A DNA stretch of 64,000 nucleotides from Amphritea atlantica (GCF_018860855.1 NZ_JAHKQE010000009.1:1-64000); one strand, 5' to 3'. Positions 52,479-63,105 are shown, counted from the stretch's first letter. A program made the numbers and translations. Notes: generated by a model not told the origin, from the letters alone.

Positions 52479-53315
52479 TCAGCGTAACTGAACCCATAAC
52501 CCTGAGGAAGAGTCACGCTCAAGTGGCATCGCAGGCCCGACACCCACCGTTTCAATGCGTTCGGCATCAATACCTGCATCGATCAGAAGTTTGGTGAATA
52601 GCTCAGCTCTTTCTGTGCTTTGTTGTAATAACTCCTCTAGCTCACCCGACTTGCTATAACTACCGACCAACACCTTCTGGGTTGGGTTATGGGTCATATA
52701 CTCAAACAGCGGCTCGATCGTATCCGGCTCACTCAGCCAGCTAAAGCCCTGCTGACGTAAATCGACTGCCAATGTTTCGGCTGATTGCTGCAACGGCTGA
52801 ATCAGGTCAATATGCACATAAACTCTGCGATTCCCTCGCTGAACGGTATACAACGCTAACTTGAGATTACCCGCGATGGCAGAGAGGAAAAACTGTGTCC
52901 GATCCAAACCATAAAGCTCGGCAACATCAAAATAGTTATTTGCCCACTGACTACTGCTACCACACTGACGGCTGCTACATTGAAAAAGCACATCTGCCTG
53001 AAGGCTTTTTAGTAAGCCAAGATAATAGTTAAACACCTGCTCGGGGGTATGGGTGCTGGGGACACGGTAGGTAATCCGAGTCAAATCACCTTTAACCCCT
53101 TTGCTTTGCTCAGGCGCCGTTACCTCTTCAATTTTTCGCATCGGGCCGGTAGCCAGTTCATACTCCGGAATTTTATGCTCGCTATAACTGGCGATCCAGC
53201 TTAATGGAAATCTAGGGAGTTGTTGTGGGTCACGACTACCTGCAACATCTGTCTCTGCTTGTACCGTAAAACTCAACAGCATTAAACCTAACTGTAAAAG
53301 TGTTCGAATCCTCAT
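52479..53315 (-). CDS. Exported DUF4892 protein with OmpA-like C-terminal segment
   Basis: Precursor of 278 residues with a signal peptide (LLQLGLMLLSFTVQA, cut before ETDVAG). The DUF4892 core has the paired cysteines CSSRQCGSSSQWANNYF. The last 70 residues (RAELFTKLLIDAGIDAERIE, then TVGVGPAMPL) look like the end of OmpA-type peptidoglycan-binding domains. The second ATG (53315) is used because AAGGA lies 6 bases before it. Probably periplasmic or outer-membrane bound. Function unknown. Confidence 0.8.
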   Translation of the reverse strand: MRIRTLLQLGLMLLSFTVQAETDVAGSRDPQQLPRFPLSWIASYSEHKIPEYELATGPMRKIEEVTAPEQSKGVKGDLTRITYRVPSTHTPEQVFNYYLGLLKSLQADVLFQCSSRQCGSSSQWANNYFDVAELYGLDRTQFFLSAIAGNLKLALYTVQRGNRRVYVHIDLIQPLQQSAETLAVDLRQQGFSWLSEPDTIEPLFEYMTHNPTQKVLVGSYSKSGELEELLQQSTERAELFTKLLIDAGIDAERIETVGVGPAMPLERDSSSGLWVQLR

Positions 53316-53372
53316 TAACATTCCTTATGCTCATCAACCTACGTGCGAAAATCATGTGCATGAAATTATGCG

Positions 53373-54227
53373 TTAAACCAGACTAAACTCATTAATCAGT
53401 GTAGCAATCAGTCTCGAAGCCTGCTCCTCTAGATGGATATGGTGGCCACCCTTTAGCCTTTCTGTTTGGCAATCCTGTAACAGGGCAATTCGCCGCTCAC
53501 TCTGAGGTATACCATTTTCTGCCAGAATAAGCAGTGTGGTCGCCTTCACCCGTGCAAGAAAGCTATCTACCTGAGCGTCCGTCATACGCATAATGGAGGG
53601 CAGCATTAGATTGGGGTCTGTTCGCCAGTAAAAGCCATCAGAACGCTCGACCAAGCCCCGTTCGACTAACCACGCCGCCGCTTGAGCATCAACCGGCCAA
53701 CGACCGTTCATACGTGCGTTAACCGCCGTTTCAATATCATCATAGGCTTTCTGTTTCCGCCCATTCATTCTGATCCGTTTTTTGATCGCTGCCGCCAACT
53801 GCTCCGCCGTATGCTCAACGTCGGTTACCAGAGGGGCAATCCCTTCAATTAGCACCATTTTATTAACACGCTCAGGAAAACTCCCCGCGACTAGCATCGC
53901 AATGCTCGCCCCCATCGAATGACCCAACAGTGAAAATTGCTGTAATCCGAGCTGATCCGCCACCTCGAGTACATCCTGTACATTATCCCAAATATAATAG
54001 GGCATCGATGCTGGTCGATGATCGGAGTAACCATGACCCATTAAATCTAACGCGATCACACGTACGCCGTGTAAATAAGGTGCCAGGCGATTAAAGGTGG
54101 CGGCATTATCCAACCAGCCATGCAGTGCTAATACAACCGGCGCACTTTGATCTCCCCAACTCTTGGCCGCAATTCTATGGCCATTCACTTCAAACTGTAA
54201 CTCGTGTGCGATATCTGTATGATTCAT
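53373..54227 (-). CDS. Alpha/beta hydrolase (second of the window)
   Basis: 284-residue hydrolase with LHGWLDNAATF, DLMGHGYSD, nucleophile motif GHSMG (Ser104) and the late histidine in GGHHIHLE. I start at ATG 54227 (MNHTDIAHEL), which has an AGG close before it; the frame reaches 54251. It resembles serine hydrolases of the YbfF or haloalkane dehalogenase-like kind, but no specific residue decides the substrate. Confidence 0.82.
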   Translation of the reverse strand: MNHTDIAHELQFEVNGHRIAAKSWGDQSAPVVLALHGWLDNAATFNRLAPYLHGVRVIALDLMGHGYSDHRPASMPYYIWDNVQDVLEVADQLGLQQFSLLGHSMGASIAMLVAGSFPERVNKMVLIEGIAPLVTDVEHTAEQLAAAIKKRIRMNGRKQKAYDDIETAVNARMNGRWPVDAQAAAWLVERGLVERSDGFYWRTDPNLMLPSIMRMTDAQVDSFLARVKATTLLILAENGIPQSERRIALLQDCQTERLKGGHHIHLEEQASRLIATLINEFSLV

Positions 54228-54387
54228 TGACCTATTAACCTTAAAAATCATGTGTATTCAGACTTACCTAGCATGTATCAGAATACAAAATTAGGGTAGT
54301 ATCTCCACTGTTTTTTTCTTTTAAAACAGATAGTTTTAAACCAAAACAGATAGCTAACCCGTTTATCACTCTATTCCGAGGCCTTTG

Positions 54388-56244
54388 ATGATTAACCCAC
54401 TTTCAAAAATCAAACCACAACAAGCGGGTCTGTGGCTGCTCGGTTTTCTATTTCTACCAGCCACCCTCTTCTTTCAGCCAAATCTTGGCGGCGAGGGGAT
54501 GTCAATTTCACACAACATTACCCTGTGGATCGCCGCCATCTTTGTGATTTCCGGCGCAACCCTATTGATGCTGCAAACCAAGCGTTTTAGTTACACGGCA
54601 TATTGGCTGCCCATGGCGGCTTTGCCCATCAGCATAATCATACTCGGTTTTATCGTCGATAATTTTCTCCCCACCGAATGGCTGTTTCGACAACTCTATA
54701 TTTTTGGTGGCTTTCTCTTTTTGATAGCGCTCTTTCAATTTCGCTTTACACCACGAGATGTTGAGCGAGTGTTAATGATTATACTACTGGCAGGTATCAT
54801 TCATGGCCTTTATGGCATCTCTCAGATCCTCTGGCCAAATATTCTGCCGCTACTGATCACACCGAGCAAGGGTACCCCCTATAGCATATTTCAGCAGATC
54901 AATATCCATGCATCATTTCAAGCAACAGTACTAACAATCGGACTCTATCTACTCAGCCGCCCTGTCACCCTAAAACCGCGCCCATTCCTGACATTACTTT
55001 TATTAGGCAGCCTCTTTCTCAGCTGTTTTATTGTCGCCTATTCAGGTTCTCGTGCAGGCCTTATCGGCGCAGTTGCCGGCGCGTCGGTACTCATATTGTG
55101 TAACTGGCGTAGCTTTCTACGACGCAAACCCTTAACGCTGGCCGTATTGATAACCATCATTACGGCGCTCTTTATGGGTAGCCAAGGCATTGAGCGTAGC
55201 TCAGATAAACTCGGCGACCTAACCTCACTGAGTGGTAATGGTGTAGCAGAGTCAGGATCGAACAGCCGAATTAATATCTATAAGATCTCTCTTGAGCTGT
55301 TCCAACAAGAGCCCATCAGCGGCTACGGCATCGGCAGTTTCCAGAAAGTGTGGCATGATCAGAAAGTTGACTATCTGAAGCGTTTCCCAGATGCCAACCT
55401 TCCCCCACAACGTCTTAGCCACCCCCATAATGAATTGATGTTCTGGCTAGTTGAAGGGGGCTTAATCGCGATCACCGGCATACTAATATCCGTTATCGCC
55501 ATTCTCTATGCCGCACTTAAATGCGGCTGGCGGCGCGGATTGAGTTATATTGCTTTGCTGCTACCCATCGGCTTACACACACAGGTCGAGCTGCCTTTCT
55601 ATATCAGCAACATCCCTTGGTTTTTGATGTTGGTACTCATTTTTGTAATATTGCATCACAGCCGAAAAACTAACCCCTTAAATCTAAGTCGTTCAGCTGA
55701 AATCACTACCGCCGTGACTGCCGTCAGTCTCGCGCTGATAGTGACCGCGGTGATGCTACAAACAATACAAGCAAACAGTAGCGTCATCCGTTTTCTAAAA
55801 GGCCGCATGGCTGAGCCCGCCTTACTGAATCCTGCGTTAAGTAATCCGTTTTTTAGAGATTCTGCGGAGCTCTATCTGATGCGCACGCTGTTGTTACGCG
55901 AACTGAATGCACACCAAGGGCAGTTTGCTCCGCAGTTTATAGAATGGGCTGTACCCTATATAGAATACACGCCCGTGCCTCAGCTCTATATCGATCTGTC
56001 ACGTGCTTACCTAGCCACGGGGAACAATATCAAAGCCGTTGAGATTATCGAAGCAGGTGTCGCTCGCTATCCTAAGATAACCTCATTAACGAAAACAGCT
56101 GAGCTCATTAAAGAAGCGGCTTCAGGAAAATCGAAGGCGGTGTCGGAAACGCAGGAAGAAAAGAAAATACCGGCAAACCCGGCGACTAGCGAGCCATCAT
56201 CTGCAGCTGCCCCAGCCCTGCGGCAGGAAACGTCAACTCAATAA
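54388..56244 (+). CDS. O-antigen ligase / PglL-type oligosaccharyltransferase
   Basis: Polytopic inner-membrane enzyme of 618 residues with about twelve hydrophobic segments. The large periplasmic loop carries SGYGIGSFQKVW and the Wzy_C signature SHPHNELMFWLVEGG, its histidine pair near 344-346. A TPR-like segment (IDLSRAYLATGNNIKAVEII) and a low-complexity Ser/Ala/Glu tail follow. This layout fits PglL/PilO ligases that move lipid-linked glycans to proteins; WaaL or Wzy are alternatives. The tail overlaps the convergent sixA by 59 bases. Start at ATG 54388 with GAGG before it. Confidence 0.8.
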   Translation: MINPLSKIKPQQAGLWLLGFLFLPATLFFQPNLGGEGMSISHNITLWIAAIFVISGATLLMLQTKRFSYTAYWLPMAALPISIIILGFIVDNFLPTEWLFRQLYIFGGFLFLIALFQFRFTPRDVERVLMIILLAGIIHGLYGISQILWPNILPLLITPSKGTPYSIFQQINIHASFQATVLTIGLYLLSRPVTLKPRPFLTLLLLGSLFLSCFIVAYSGSRAGLIGAVAGASVLILCNWRSFLRRKPLTLAVLITIITALFMGSQGIERSSDKLGDLTSLSGNGVAESGSNSRINIYKISLELFQQEPISGYGIGSFQKVWHDQKVDYLKRFPDANLPPQRLSHPHNELMFWLVEGGLIAITGILISVIAILYAALKCGWRRGLSYIALLLPIGLHTQVELPFYISNIPWFLMLVLIFVILHHSRKTNPLNLSRSAEITTAVTAVSLALIVTAVMLQTIQANSSVIRFLKGRMAEPALLNPALSNPFFRDSAELYLMRTLLLRELNAHQGQFAPQFIEWAVPYIEYTPVPQLYIDLSRAYLATGNNIKAVEIIEAGVARYPKITSLTKTAELIKEAASGKSKAVSETQEEKKIPANPATSEPSSAAAPALRQETSTQ

Positions 56245-56638
56245 CAGCCAGCGCGCCCGGCAGCATCGGTTCCGGGCGTAATAGGTTACCCTCACACAAC
56301 AGCGAAACCAACTGACCTATCAACGGCTGGTGAGTCACCAGCATCAATGTGCTATCAGTCTGCTGAGCCAGCCAATCGACTAGCTGTTGAGGTGATGATT
56401 CAGGGGTTAACAGCGCCAAGGACTCACACACCGCCGGTTGCAGATCTTGCACTAGCTGAGCGGTCTGACAGGTGCGTAAATAGGGGCTGTGAATGATCCG
56501 TTCGAGCCCTACCAACGTTTCTGACTGTTGTTTAAGCATCTGCTGCACCCGAAGCCGCCCTTGCTCAGTCAGGTGCCGCTGTTCATCACTCGGAGCATCA
56601 TAGCCCGCCTCACCATGGCGTAGTAACAGTAATCGCAT
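56186..56638 (-). CDS. sixA: Phosphohistidine phosphatase SixA
   Basis: Histidine-phosphatase-superfamily enzyme of 150 residues with the RHG motif (LLLRHGEAGYDAP, His8) and the second histidine in VTHQPLIGQL. SixA removes phosphate from histidine in phosphorelay or PTS proteins. It overlaps the gpsA stop by one base (TAATG) and its own 3' end overlaps the ligase gene on the other strand. Confidence 0.92.
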   Translation of the reverse strand: MRLLLLRHGEAGYDAPSDEQRHLTEQGRLRVQQMLKQQSETLVGLERIIHSPYLRTCQTAQLVQDLQPAVCESLALLTPESSPQQLVDWLAQQTDSTLMLVTHQPLIGQLVSLLCEGNLLRPEPMLPGALAVIELTFPAAGLGQLQMMAR

Positions 56639-57669
56639 TAGCAGTCACTGTCCCGTGGCAAAACAAACTCCACATCGCTGCTTTGGGTATTGAGCATCAT
56701 CATTTTGGCTACCTGAGATACCGGTGCACCATTAAAGACGACCTCATAAAGACCACAGACCAATGGCATATAGATCTCTAGTTCGTCGGCTTTCTCTTTC
56801 ACATATCGCAGCGTGTTAACGCCTTCAGCGACTTCACCTAGTGAGGCGACGGCCTCATCGAGGGTCTTACCCTCTCCTAGTGCATAGCCAACCCGATAAT
56901 TACGACTCAGAGGCGATGAGCAGGTAACGATCAGATCGCCAACCCCCGCCAAGCCTAGAAAGGTCATAGGATTAGCGCCGAGTTGTACGGCAAACCGGCT
57001 CATCTCGGCAAGACTGCGGGTCATCAACATACTTTTGGTGTTTTCCCCCATCCCCAGCGCGGCACTTAATCCCGAGGCGATGGCATAGATGTTTTTCAGC
57101 GTGCCGCCTAGTTCGACACCGTACATATCGGTGCTGGCATAGATACGGAAAAAGGCGCAGTGGAGAATATCCTGCACGGCCGTGCGGACCTCCTCACTTT
57201 CACTGGCAATGACCGTGGCGGTCAGTTGCTTCTGAGCAATCTCTTTAGCGAGATTAGGGCCGCTAATAACACCTATAGGGTTTTCCGGAAGTTCGGCAGC
57301 CAAAATCTGGCTCATTAAACTAAAAGTATTAGCCTCAATACCTTTTGTGGTACTGACAATGATCTGATCCGGACGTATAAAAGGTTTTGCCTGACGGATC
57401 ACTTCCCGAAATGCCTGGCTAGGAATAGAGACAAAAATAATCTTGGCATCGGTTAACGCTTGCTGCAGGTCAGCCGTCGCATTTAAGTTTTCAGACAACT
57501 GACAGCCAGGAAGGTAACGACTGTTCACATGGCTGCGATTAATCTCGACGGCTCGCTCAGCATCACGCATCCACAAGCTAACATCGAGCCCTTTATCGCC
57601 AATCAGGTTAGCGATTACAGTACCAAAACTACCGCCACCTAGTACTGAAACTTTTACCCTGTCTGTCAT
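56638..57669 (-). CDS. gpsA: Glycerol-3-phosphate dehydrogenase (NAD(P)+)
   Basis: Makes sn-glycerol 3-phosphate for phospholipids. The 343 residues start at ATG 57669 (AAGGA 8 bases before); the frame is open to 57723 with unlikely extra residues. The nucleotide fold begins [33 protein letters not shown] and [20 protein letters not shown] show the catalytic lysine region. The gpsA-sixA pair is common in this group. Confidence 0.95.
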   Translation of the reverse strand: MTDRVKVSVLGGGSFGTVIANLIGDKGLDVSLWMRDAERAVEINRSHVNSRYLPGCQLSENLNATADLQQALTDAKIIFVSIPSQAFREVIRQAKPFIRPDQIIVSTTKGIEANTFSLMSQILAAELPENPIGVISGPNLAKEIAQKQLTATVIASESEEVRTAVQDILHCAFFRIYASTDMYGVELGGTLKNIYAIASGLSAALGMGENTKSMLMTRSLAEMSRFAVQLGANPMTFLGLAGVGDLIVTCSSPLSRNYRVGYALGEGKTLDEAVASLGEVAEGVNTLRYVKEKADELEIYMPLVCGLYEVVFNGAPVSQVAKMMMLNTQSSDVEFVLPRDSDC

Positions 57670-57757
57670 CAGAGATTCCTTACATGTATTCAAAGCGTTG
57701 TGATAAAAATATGCTTGAAGCAACCCGCCTCAAGCAGAACGGTTCTTAACAGGGGTT

Positions 57758-57985
57758 CTATTTAGAACGCTGGTTATGCTTATCTTCCAGCGAATCTAAC
57801 AACTTATTGACCCCCAAAAATAAAAATTTAACGATAAAATAACCCATTACAGCCAAGAGACTAAACAATAGGAACACGGAAATATCTCCGGTTCGTTGAT
57901 AACCATTTACCGCAATAAAAAGAAAGAACACACTCACGACAATCGCCAGAATTTGGCTAATCCGGCCGGTTTTATGTTTATCCAT
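57758..57985 (-). CDS. Small two-helix membrane protein, unknown
   Basis: 75 residues with two hydrophobic segments (ILAIVVSVFFLFIAV and VFLLFSLLAVMGYFIVKFLF) and a charged tail LDSLEDKHNQRSK. AGAGGA lies 4 bases before the ATG and the spacing to gpsA (88 bases) and selO (69) is compatible with one message. No family is recognised. Confidence 0.6.
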   Translation of the reverse strand: MDKHKTGRISQILAIVVSVFFLFIAVNGYQRTGDISVFLLFSLLAVMGYFIVKFLFLGVNKLLDSLEDKHNQRSK

Positions 57986-58054
57986 GCTGTCCTCTTGTAT
58001 ATCTCTTAATCATGTAACCCCCCCATAAACACCCAAGAATCTGAGTGATATCGA

Positions 58055-59497
58055 TCAGGATGAACAACTGAGCGAGACATTTTTACCCCACTCAGGCGTT
58101 GCCTGTGAGTATATATCCAAATGCGCAGCAAAAGGTGTCTTTAACGCCGCATGCAATTGCGCAAGATCACTAAAATCGCCCTGCTCGGCTCGTTCAATAA
58201 CCTGTTGCGCTAAATAGTTGCGCAATATCACCCGAGGATTATGCTGCGCCATCAGAGTCGTGGCATTACCTCTCAGTCGCTGACGGTACTGGCTAAACCA
58301 ATCAGCAAAGCCTATTGCCCCGCCTAATAACTGATTTATAGGCGCCATAACGCCGTCAATTGCCTGCTCAAGTGCTACAAAAACATTATTATAATCTGCC
58401 TTTTGCTGTTCAAGCAGCTGTAGAAAGGTTTCGATCAGTACGCCGTCCTGACCCGTTTTACCCTCCATTCCCAAGCGCTGCTTCATTAGTTCGGTATACG
58501 CGATCCCATAAACAGGCTGAAAACGGTTTAAAGCGATTTCTAGATCTGCTTGTTTTACCAGTCCACTTAGGCTCTGAGCCAAACAAACACAGTTCCACAT
58601 CGCGATCGAGGGTTGCTGTTTATAGGCATAACGGCCACGCTCATCGGAGCGGTTACAAATATAATCAGGCTGATACTCATCGAGAAAACCGAAGGGACCG
58701 TAATCTAACGTCACCCCAAGAATAGACATATTATCGGTATTCATCACTCCGTGACAAAAGCCTAGAGCCTGCCAGCGAGCCAGCAATTGTGCCGTACGCT
58801 CGACCACCTCGGTATACATTGCCAAGTAAGGGTTTGATTGATCGGCACAGTGAGGATAATGATGTTCAATAACAAAGTCGGCCAGTTGTTTTAACTGATC
58901 CGGCCGACGGGTGTAGTAACAATATTCGAAATGGCCAAAACGGATATGGCTCGGGCTCATTCGCACCATTGAGGCGCCAAATTCAATCGATTCACGATAG
59001 ATCTGAGTTTCACTACCAATAATGCACAGAGCTCGAGTGGTGGGTACATCCAATGCCGCTAATGCTTCACTGCAGAGGTATTCCCGAATCACCGAACGTA
59101 ATGCTGCACGACCATCACCATGGCGTGAATAAGGCGTCTTGCCACTACCTTTGAGCTGCAATTCCCAGCGCTGACCATCCCTACCTACAAGGTCGCCCAG
59201 CAACACCGCGCGGCCATCCCCCAATTGCGGCGTATAACCACCGAACTGATGCCCGGCATAAACCGACGCAAGCGGATCACTGCCATTGAGCAGTCGCTGA
59301 CCACTGAAATACTCACTGAGTTGCTGCGCAGAAGCCTGACAGGGATCCAGACCGATCAACGCCGCTGCCTCCGTACTGAAGGCAACCAAATGCGGATTTT
59401 TAAGGGGCTGAGGTCTAACCGACTGATACAGATCCGCCGGTAACTGTCGGAAACGATTTTCTAGTTGTAGCTGATCCAATCCGCCCCATACCGTCAT
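58055..59497 (-). CDS. selO: Protein adenylyltransferase SelO (YdiU)
   Basis: Pseudokinase that transfers AMP to Ser, Thr or Tyr of proteins, linked to redox response in E. coli. The 480 residues carry the inverted-kinase landmarks YAGHQFGGYTPQLGDGRA, LKGSGKTPYSRHGDGRAALR and GVMNTDNMSILG. The C-terminus ends in SCSS, where animal SelO has selenocysteine in the antepenultimate position; here it is a normal cysteine. It begins 17 bases from the rhlB stop and may share its message. Confidence 0.94.
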   Translation of the reverse strand: MTVWGGLDQLQLENRFRQLPADLYQSVRPQPLKNPHLVAFSTEAAALIGLDPCQASAQQLSEYFSGQRLLNGSDPLASVYAGHQFGGYTPQLGDGRAVLLGDLVGRDGQRWELQLKGSGKTPYSRHGDGRAALRSVIREYLCSEALAALDVPTTRALCIIGSETQIYRESIEFGASMVRMSPSHIRFGHFEYCYYTRRPDQLKQLADFVIEHHYPHCADQSNPYLAMYTEVVERTAQLLARWQALGFCHGVMNTDNMSILGVTLDYGPFGFLDEYQPDYICNRSDERGRYAYKQQPSIAMWNCVCLAQSLSGLVKQADLEIALNRFQPVYGIAYTELMKQRLGMEGKTGQDGVLIETFLQLLEQQKADYNNVFVALEQAIDGVMAPINQLLGGAIGFADWFSQYRQRLRGNATTLMAQHNPRVILRNYLAQQVIERAEQGDFSDLAQLHAALKTPFAAHLDIYSQATPEWGKNVSLSCSS

Positions 59498-59514
59498 AAC
59501 TTAGCGCCGCAAAC

Positions 59515-60915
59515 TTAATTCGATTCAAGTAAGTTAGGATCAGGATAAACACACTTCATTTTCACCCCGGCTACCTCTTCAATTTCAGGCAACAAAAAGG
59601 AATCATCCTCGGTAGCAAAACTAATGGAGGTTCCGGTAGAGCCCGCTCTGCCGGTGCGGCCAATACGGTGAACATAATCATCCGCATCTTCCGGCAATGC
59701 ATAGTTGATCACATGGCTTACACCGTCGACATGAATCCCTCGCCCAGCAACATCGGTAGCCACCAGAATATTGATCCTACCACTGCGAAAATCATCCAGT
59801 GTTTTAACCCGCTTCTGCTGAGTAATCTCACCGGACATCAAAGCGGCTTTAAAACCATCTTTCTGCAACCGTTCGGCCAAACGACGGGTTTCATCACGAC
59901 GATTGCCAAAAACGATCACCCGTTCCAACTGATTCAGTTTTATAAAGTTACGCAGCAAGCGGTATTTATCCTGACGTGAAACGAGATACACCAACTGCTC
60001 AACCGAGTCGGTACTCTTTTGCTCTGGGGCGATCTCGATCACCTTAGCATCCACCGTCCATTGACGAGCGAGACTCATCACATCATCGGTAAAGGTGGCA
60101 CTGTAAAGCAGGGTTTGCCGGTCACCTTTACGCGGGGTATGGCGGATAATCGTACGCACATCCGGAATAAAGCCCATGCTCAGCATTCGATCGGCTTCAT
60201 CAAGCACCAACACTTCCACATCACCTAAGTCCACATCAGATGAACGTACGAAATCGATCAAACGCCCCGGCGTCGCCACCAGAATATCAACCGGACGGGC
60301 CGCTAGTTGTTTGCGTTGGCGATCGTAATCCATTCCCCCCACTAAGGCGACCACACCGATATCGGCATATTTACCCATCTCTTCAGCATCCGATGCAATC
60401 TGCAATGCGAGTTCACGGGTCGGTGCAATAATGAGTGCACGAGGCACCCCTTTAGCCGCTTTATATTCCAGCGGATAATCTAATAGATCGGTAATGATAC
60501 TGATTAGAAAGGCGGCTGTTTTACCGGTACCCGTCTGAGCTTTACCGATAATGTCCCGCCCCTCAAGGGATTCTATAAGCGTTGCCGCCTGGATATCAGA
60601 ACAATATTGGAAATTCAGATCAGCAATGGCATGCATAACATCGTCGGGTAGATCGAAATCATGGAAACGTTGCTTGCCTTCAACCGGCACTACGGCAAAA
60701 TCCTCGCGGCGCCACGTTTTTGTCTTAGAAGGGCTTGTGCTATCACTCGTTTGCTGTCGCTTACGATCACCGCTGCTTGATGTGTTGCGCACGGTATTAT
60801 CCATTTGACTCTCGTTTGGCGCGATTATGGGTGTTACGGGTGTCGTCTCCGACGTTTCAGTATTGGCAGACGGCATCGCGTCTGGTTGCTTAAATATTTT
60901 CTTTAACAAAGTCAT
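59515..60915 (-). CDS. rhlB: ATP-dependent RNA helicase RhlB
   Basis: DEAD-box helicase that works with the degradosome. The 466 residues have a 70-residue low-complexity Ser/Thr-rich N-terminus, Walker A AQTGTGKT at 126-132, DEAD at 239-242 and SAT at 272-274, then GRAGSTG in the second domain. The family's usual core starts at residue 80. The N-terminal extension is normal for Pseudomonas and relatives. Confidence 0.92.
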   Translation of the reverse strand: MTLLKKIFKQPDAMPSANTETSETTPVTPIIAPNESQMDNTVRNTSSSGDRKRQQTSDSTSPSKTKTWRREDFAVVPVEGKQRFHDFDLPDDVMHAIADLNFQYCSDIQAATLIESLEGRDIIGKAQTGTGKTAAFLISIITDLLDYPLEYKAAKGVPRALIIAPTRELALQIASDAEEMGKYADIGVVALVGGMDYDRQRKQLAARPVDILVATPGRLIDFVRSSDVDLGDVEVLVLDEADRMLSMGFIPDVRTIIRHTPRKGDRQTLLYSATFTDDVMSLARQWTVDAKVIEIAPEQKSTDSVEQLVYLVSRQDKYRLLRNFIKLNQLERVIVFGNRRDETRRLAERLQKDGFKAALMSGEITQQKRVKTLDDFRSGRINILVATDVAGRGIHVDGVSHVINYALPEDADDYVHRIGRTGRAGSTGTSISFATEDDSFLLPEIEEVAGVKMKCVYPDPNLLESN

Positions 60916-60938
60916 ACCTTATCCGCTTAAGCGAACGG

Positions 60939-63059
60939 TTAGCTAATATTTCGTCGGAATGGTGGTAATGAATCGAGTAGTTGTCGACCATAACGTTTAG
61001 TTACAACACGTCGATCAAGCAATACGATGCGTCCTCTATCCTGCTCAGTTCGCAGCAGCCGTCCAGCAGCCTGAGTTAAGCGCACCGATGCCATCGGCAC
61101 TGACCATTCCATAAAAGGGTTTCCACCTTGCTGCTGTATCCATTCAGCCATAGTGGCATCCACCGGATCATCCGGCACACTAAAGGGAATCTTGGTGATA
61201 ATAACTTCCGTCAAATAATCACCGGGAAGATCAACCCCCTCAGTAAAAGAAGCGAGACCGAAGATAACACTCCCTCGCCCCTCATCAATTTCGGCCTTAT
61301 GACGTTTCAGAATCTCATTTTTACTGAAATCGCCCTGCGACAGCACCCTATTGTTGAGCTTTTCGTCGAGACTGGCAAGCACTGATCTCATTTGCCGCCA
61401 TGAGCTGAACAATACCAGTGTACCGGTATCGGTTTTCAAGTGATTATTGAGATAATCGGTGACCGCCTGAGTATGCAATTCGGGGTCATTCGCTTCAACT
61501 TTCATCGGCGGTACATAGAGTTCGGCCGCCTTATAATGATCAAAGGGACTCGCTAAGCTAAAACAGGGGGTATCGGCGGGTAAACCTAGATCAGCTAAGA
61601 CCCGATCAAAACGCCCCAACGCCGTTAATGTCGCCGAGGTCACCACCGCAGCATAGCAATGCTGCCACAGATTCATATGTAACATCTGCGCCGCCGAAAC
61701 CGGAGCGGTACTGCACTCAAAATCATACCCTTGGGCTGTTTCGACAAGACTAACCCAGCGGGCCGTCGGGGTACTATTTGCTGCATCAACATGGCCCGTT
61801 GACCGCCCCAAACCGGTAATATTCTGCATCCGAGCAACCATCATGCCGACGCGGGGATACCATATTTCGGCCGCTTGACGATTAATCCCCCCCTCACCAT
61901 CTAGCGATTCTTTCAAGAGATCCAAAATCATCTCCATCTTTGTACCCATACGGGCCGCTAGATGTTCAACCTGCAAACCGAACTGCTTAACCTCTTCAGG
62001 CACCACGCCACTCGGATAACGATAACGCTCTTTAGGTCGACTGAAGGCATCATCCATCAACACCGGACGGATAAGCTCCGCCCAGTTATTCAACACCACC
62101 TGCAGATCTTGGATCGGCTTACGCTGATGCTCAATGTAATCACGCATCAATTGCGGATTACCACTTTGCTCTAGCATTTTATCTAATTGCTTCAGCGTCC
62201 CTGACAACCAACGTTCAGTCGATTTTAGACGCAGATTAAACGAAAAATGGCCGCTGGCCTTGTCTGATAGATGATGGCCTTCATCGAAGATATAGATCGT
62301 CTCAGCGGGATCCGGCAAAATGGCGCCGCCACCTAACGCTAGGTCGGCCAGTACGATGTCATGATTGGCGATAACACATTCAACTTGATCGAGATCTTTA
62401 CGCGCTTTAAAAAAGCTACAAGCAGAAAAATTGCTACAACGACGGTTAGTACACTGAAGATGATCACTGGTCAGCGGATACCAATCCTGTTCACTGATAT
62501 CGATCGTCAAGTTGTCTCGGTCGCCATCCCAGCGTCCAGAAGCAAATTCATTTAATAAGCTTTTATAGAACTCAACCGTTTCGCTGTCGATTCGCAAAGC
62601 TTGCTCATCTTCATACAACGCCTGCTGACCCGTTGCGCCATGGGCATCCAGATGCTGTTCAGCCTTACTGATACAGAAATAGCGTCCACGTCCTTTAGCC
62701 AGACCATAGGTGACAGATAGTCCAGCATGCTCTGCCACTTCCGGCAGGTCTTTATTCAGTAGTTGCTCTTGCAGCGCAACGGTGGCGGTCGACAAAACGA
62801 CTTTTTTACCTTTGGCTTTAGCAATCGGCAATACGGCTAACAGATAGCCAATCGTTTTACCGGTACCGGTGCCCGCCTCGATGACGCTAACATGCTTTTC
62901 ACCCAGACGATGGGATTTGTCATCCTCCATTATTGCACCAAGCACTTTCGCAACTTCAGCAATCATCTGTTTTTGGCCCAAGCGCGGCTTAAGCTTCCGG
63001 CTCTCCAGAAAGCGTCTATACGCCCCCTGTATCTCTTTTTTAATCTCTTCTGAAAGCAC
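60939..63059 (-). CDS. dinG: ATP-dependent DNA helicase DinG
   Basis: XPD-like 5'-3' helicase of 706 residues that unwinds R-loops and D-loops and is induced by DNA damage. Walker A EAGTGTGKT lies at 61-69, the DEAH-type box is DEGHH (259-263), and four cysteines at 129, 203, 208 and 214 form the iron-sulfur site. Transcription starts from the dinG/lexA region; the LexA box at 63106-63121 is the nearest to its ATG. rhlB follows 23 bases later. Confidence 0.95.
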   Translation of the reverse strand: MLSEEIKKEIQGAYRRFLESRKLKPRLGQKQMIAEVAKVLGAIMEDDKSHRLGEKHVSVIEAGTGTGKTIGYLLAVLPIAKAKGKKVVLSTATVALQEQLLNKDLPEVAEHAGLSVTYGLAKGRGRYFCISKAEQHLDAHGATGQQALYEDEQALRIDSETVEFYKSLLNEFASGRWDGDRDNLTIDISEQDWYPLTSDHLQCTNRRCSNFSACSFFKARKDLDQVECVIANHDIVLADLALGGGAILPDPAETIYIFDEGHHLSDKASGHFSFNLRLKSTERWLSGTLKQLDKMLEQSGNPQLMRDYIEHQRKPIQDLQVVLNNWAELIRPVLMDDAFSRPKERYRYPSGVVPEEVKQFGLQVEHLAARMGTKMEMILDLLKESLDGEGGINRQAAEIWYPRVGMMVARMQNITGLGRSTGHVDAANSTPTARWVSLVETAQGYDFECSTAPVSAAQMLHMNLWQHCYAAVVTSATLTALGRFDRVLADLGLPADTPCFSLASPFDHYKAAELYVPPMKVEANDPELHTQAVTDYLNNHLKTDTGTLVLFSSWRQMRSVLASLDEKLNNRVLSQGDFSKNEILKRHKAEIDEGRGSVIFGLASFTEGVDLPGDYLTEVIITKIPFSVPDDPVDATMAEWIQQQGGNPFMEWSVPMASVRLTQAAGRLLRTEQDRGRIVLLDRRVVTKRYGRQLLDSLPPFRRNIS

Positions 63060-63105
63060 CTGACCGCCCTAATACACCGTAACGACGTGCATTCTAGCAA
63101 TAATA

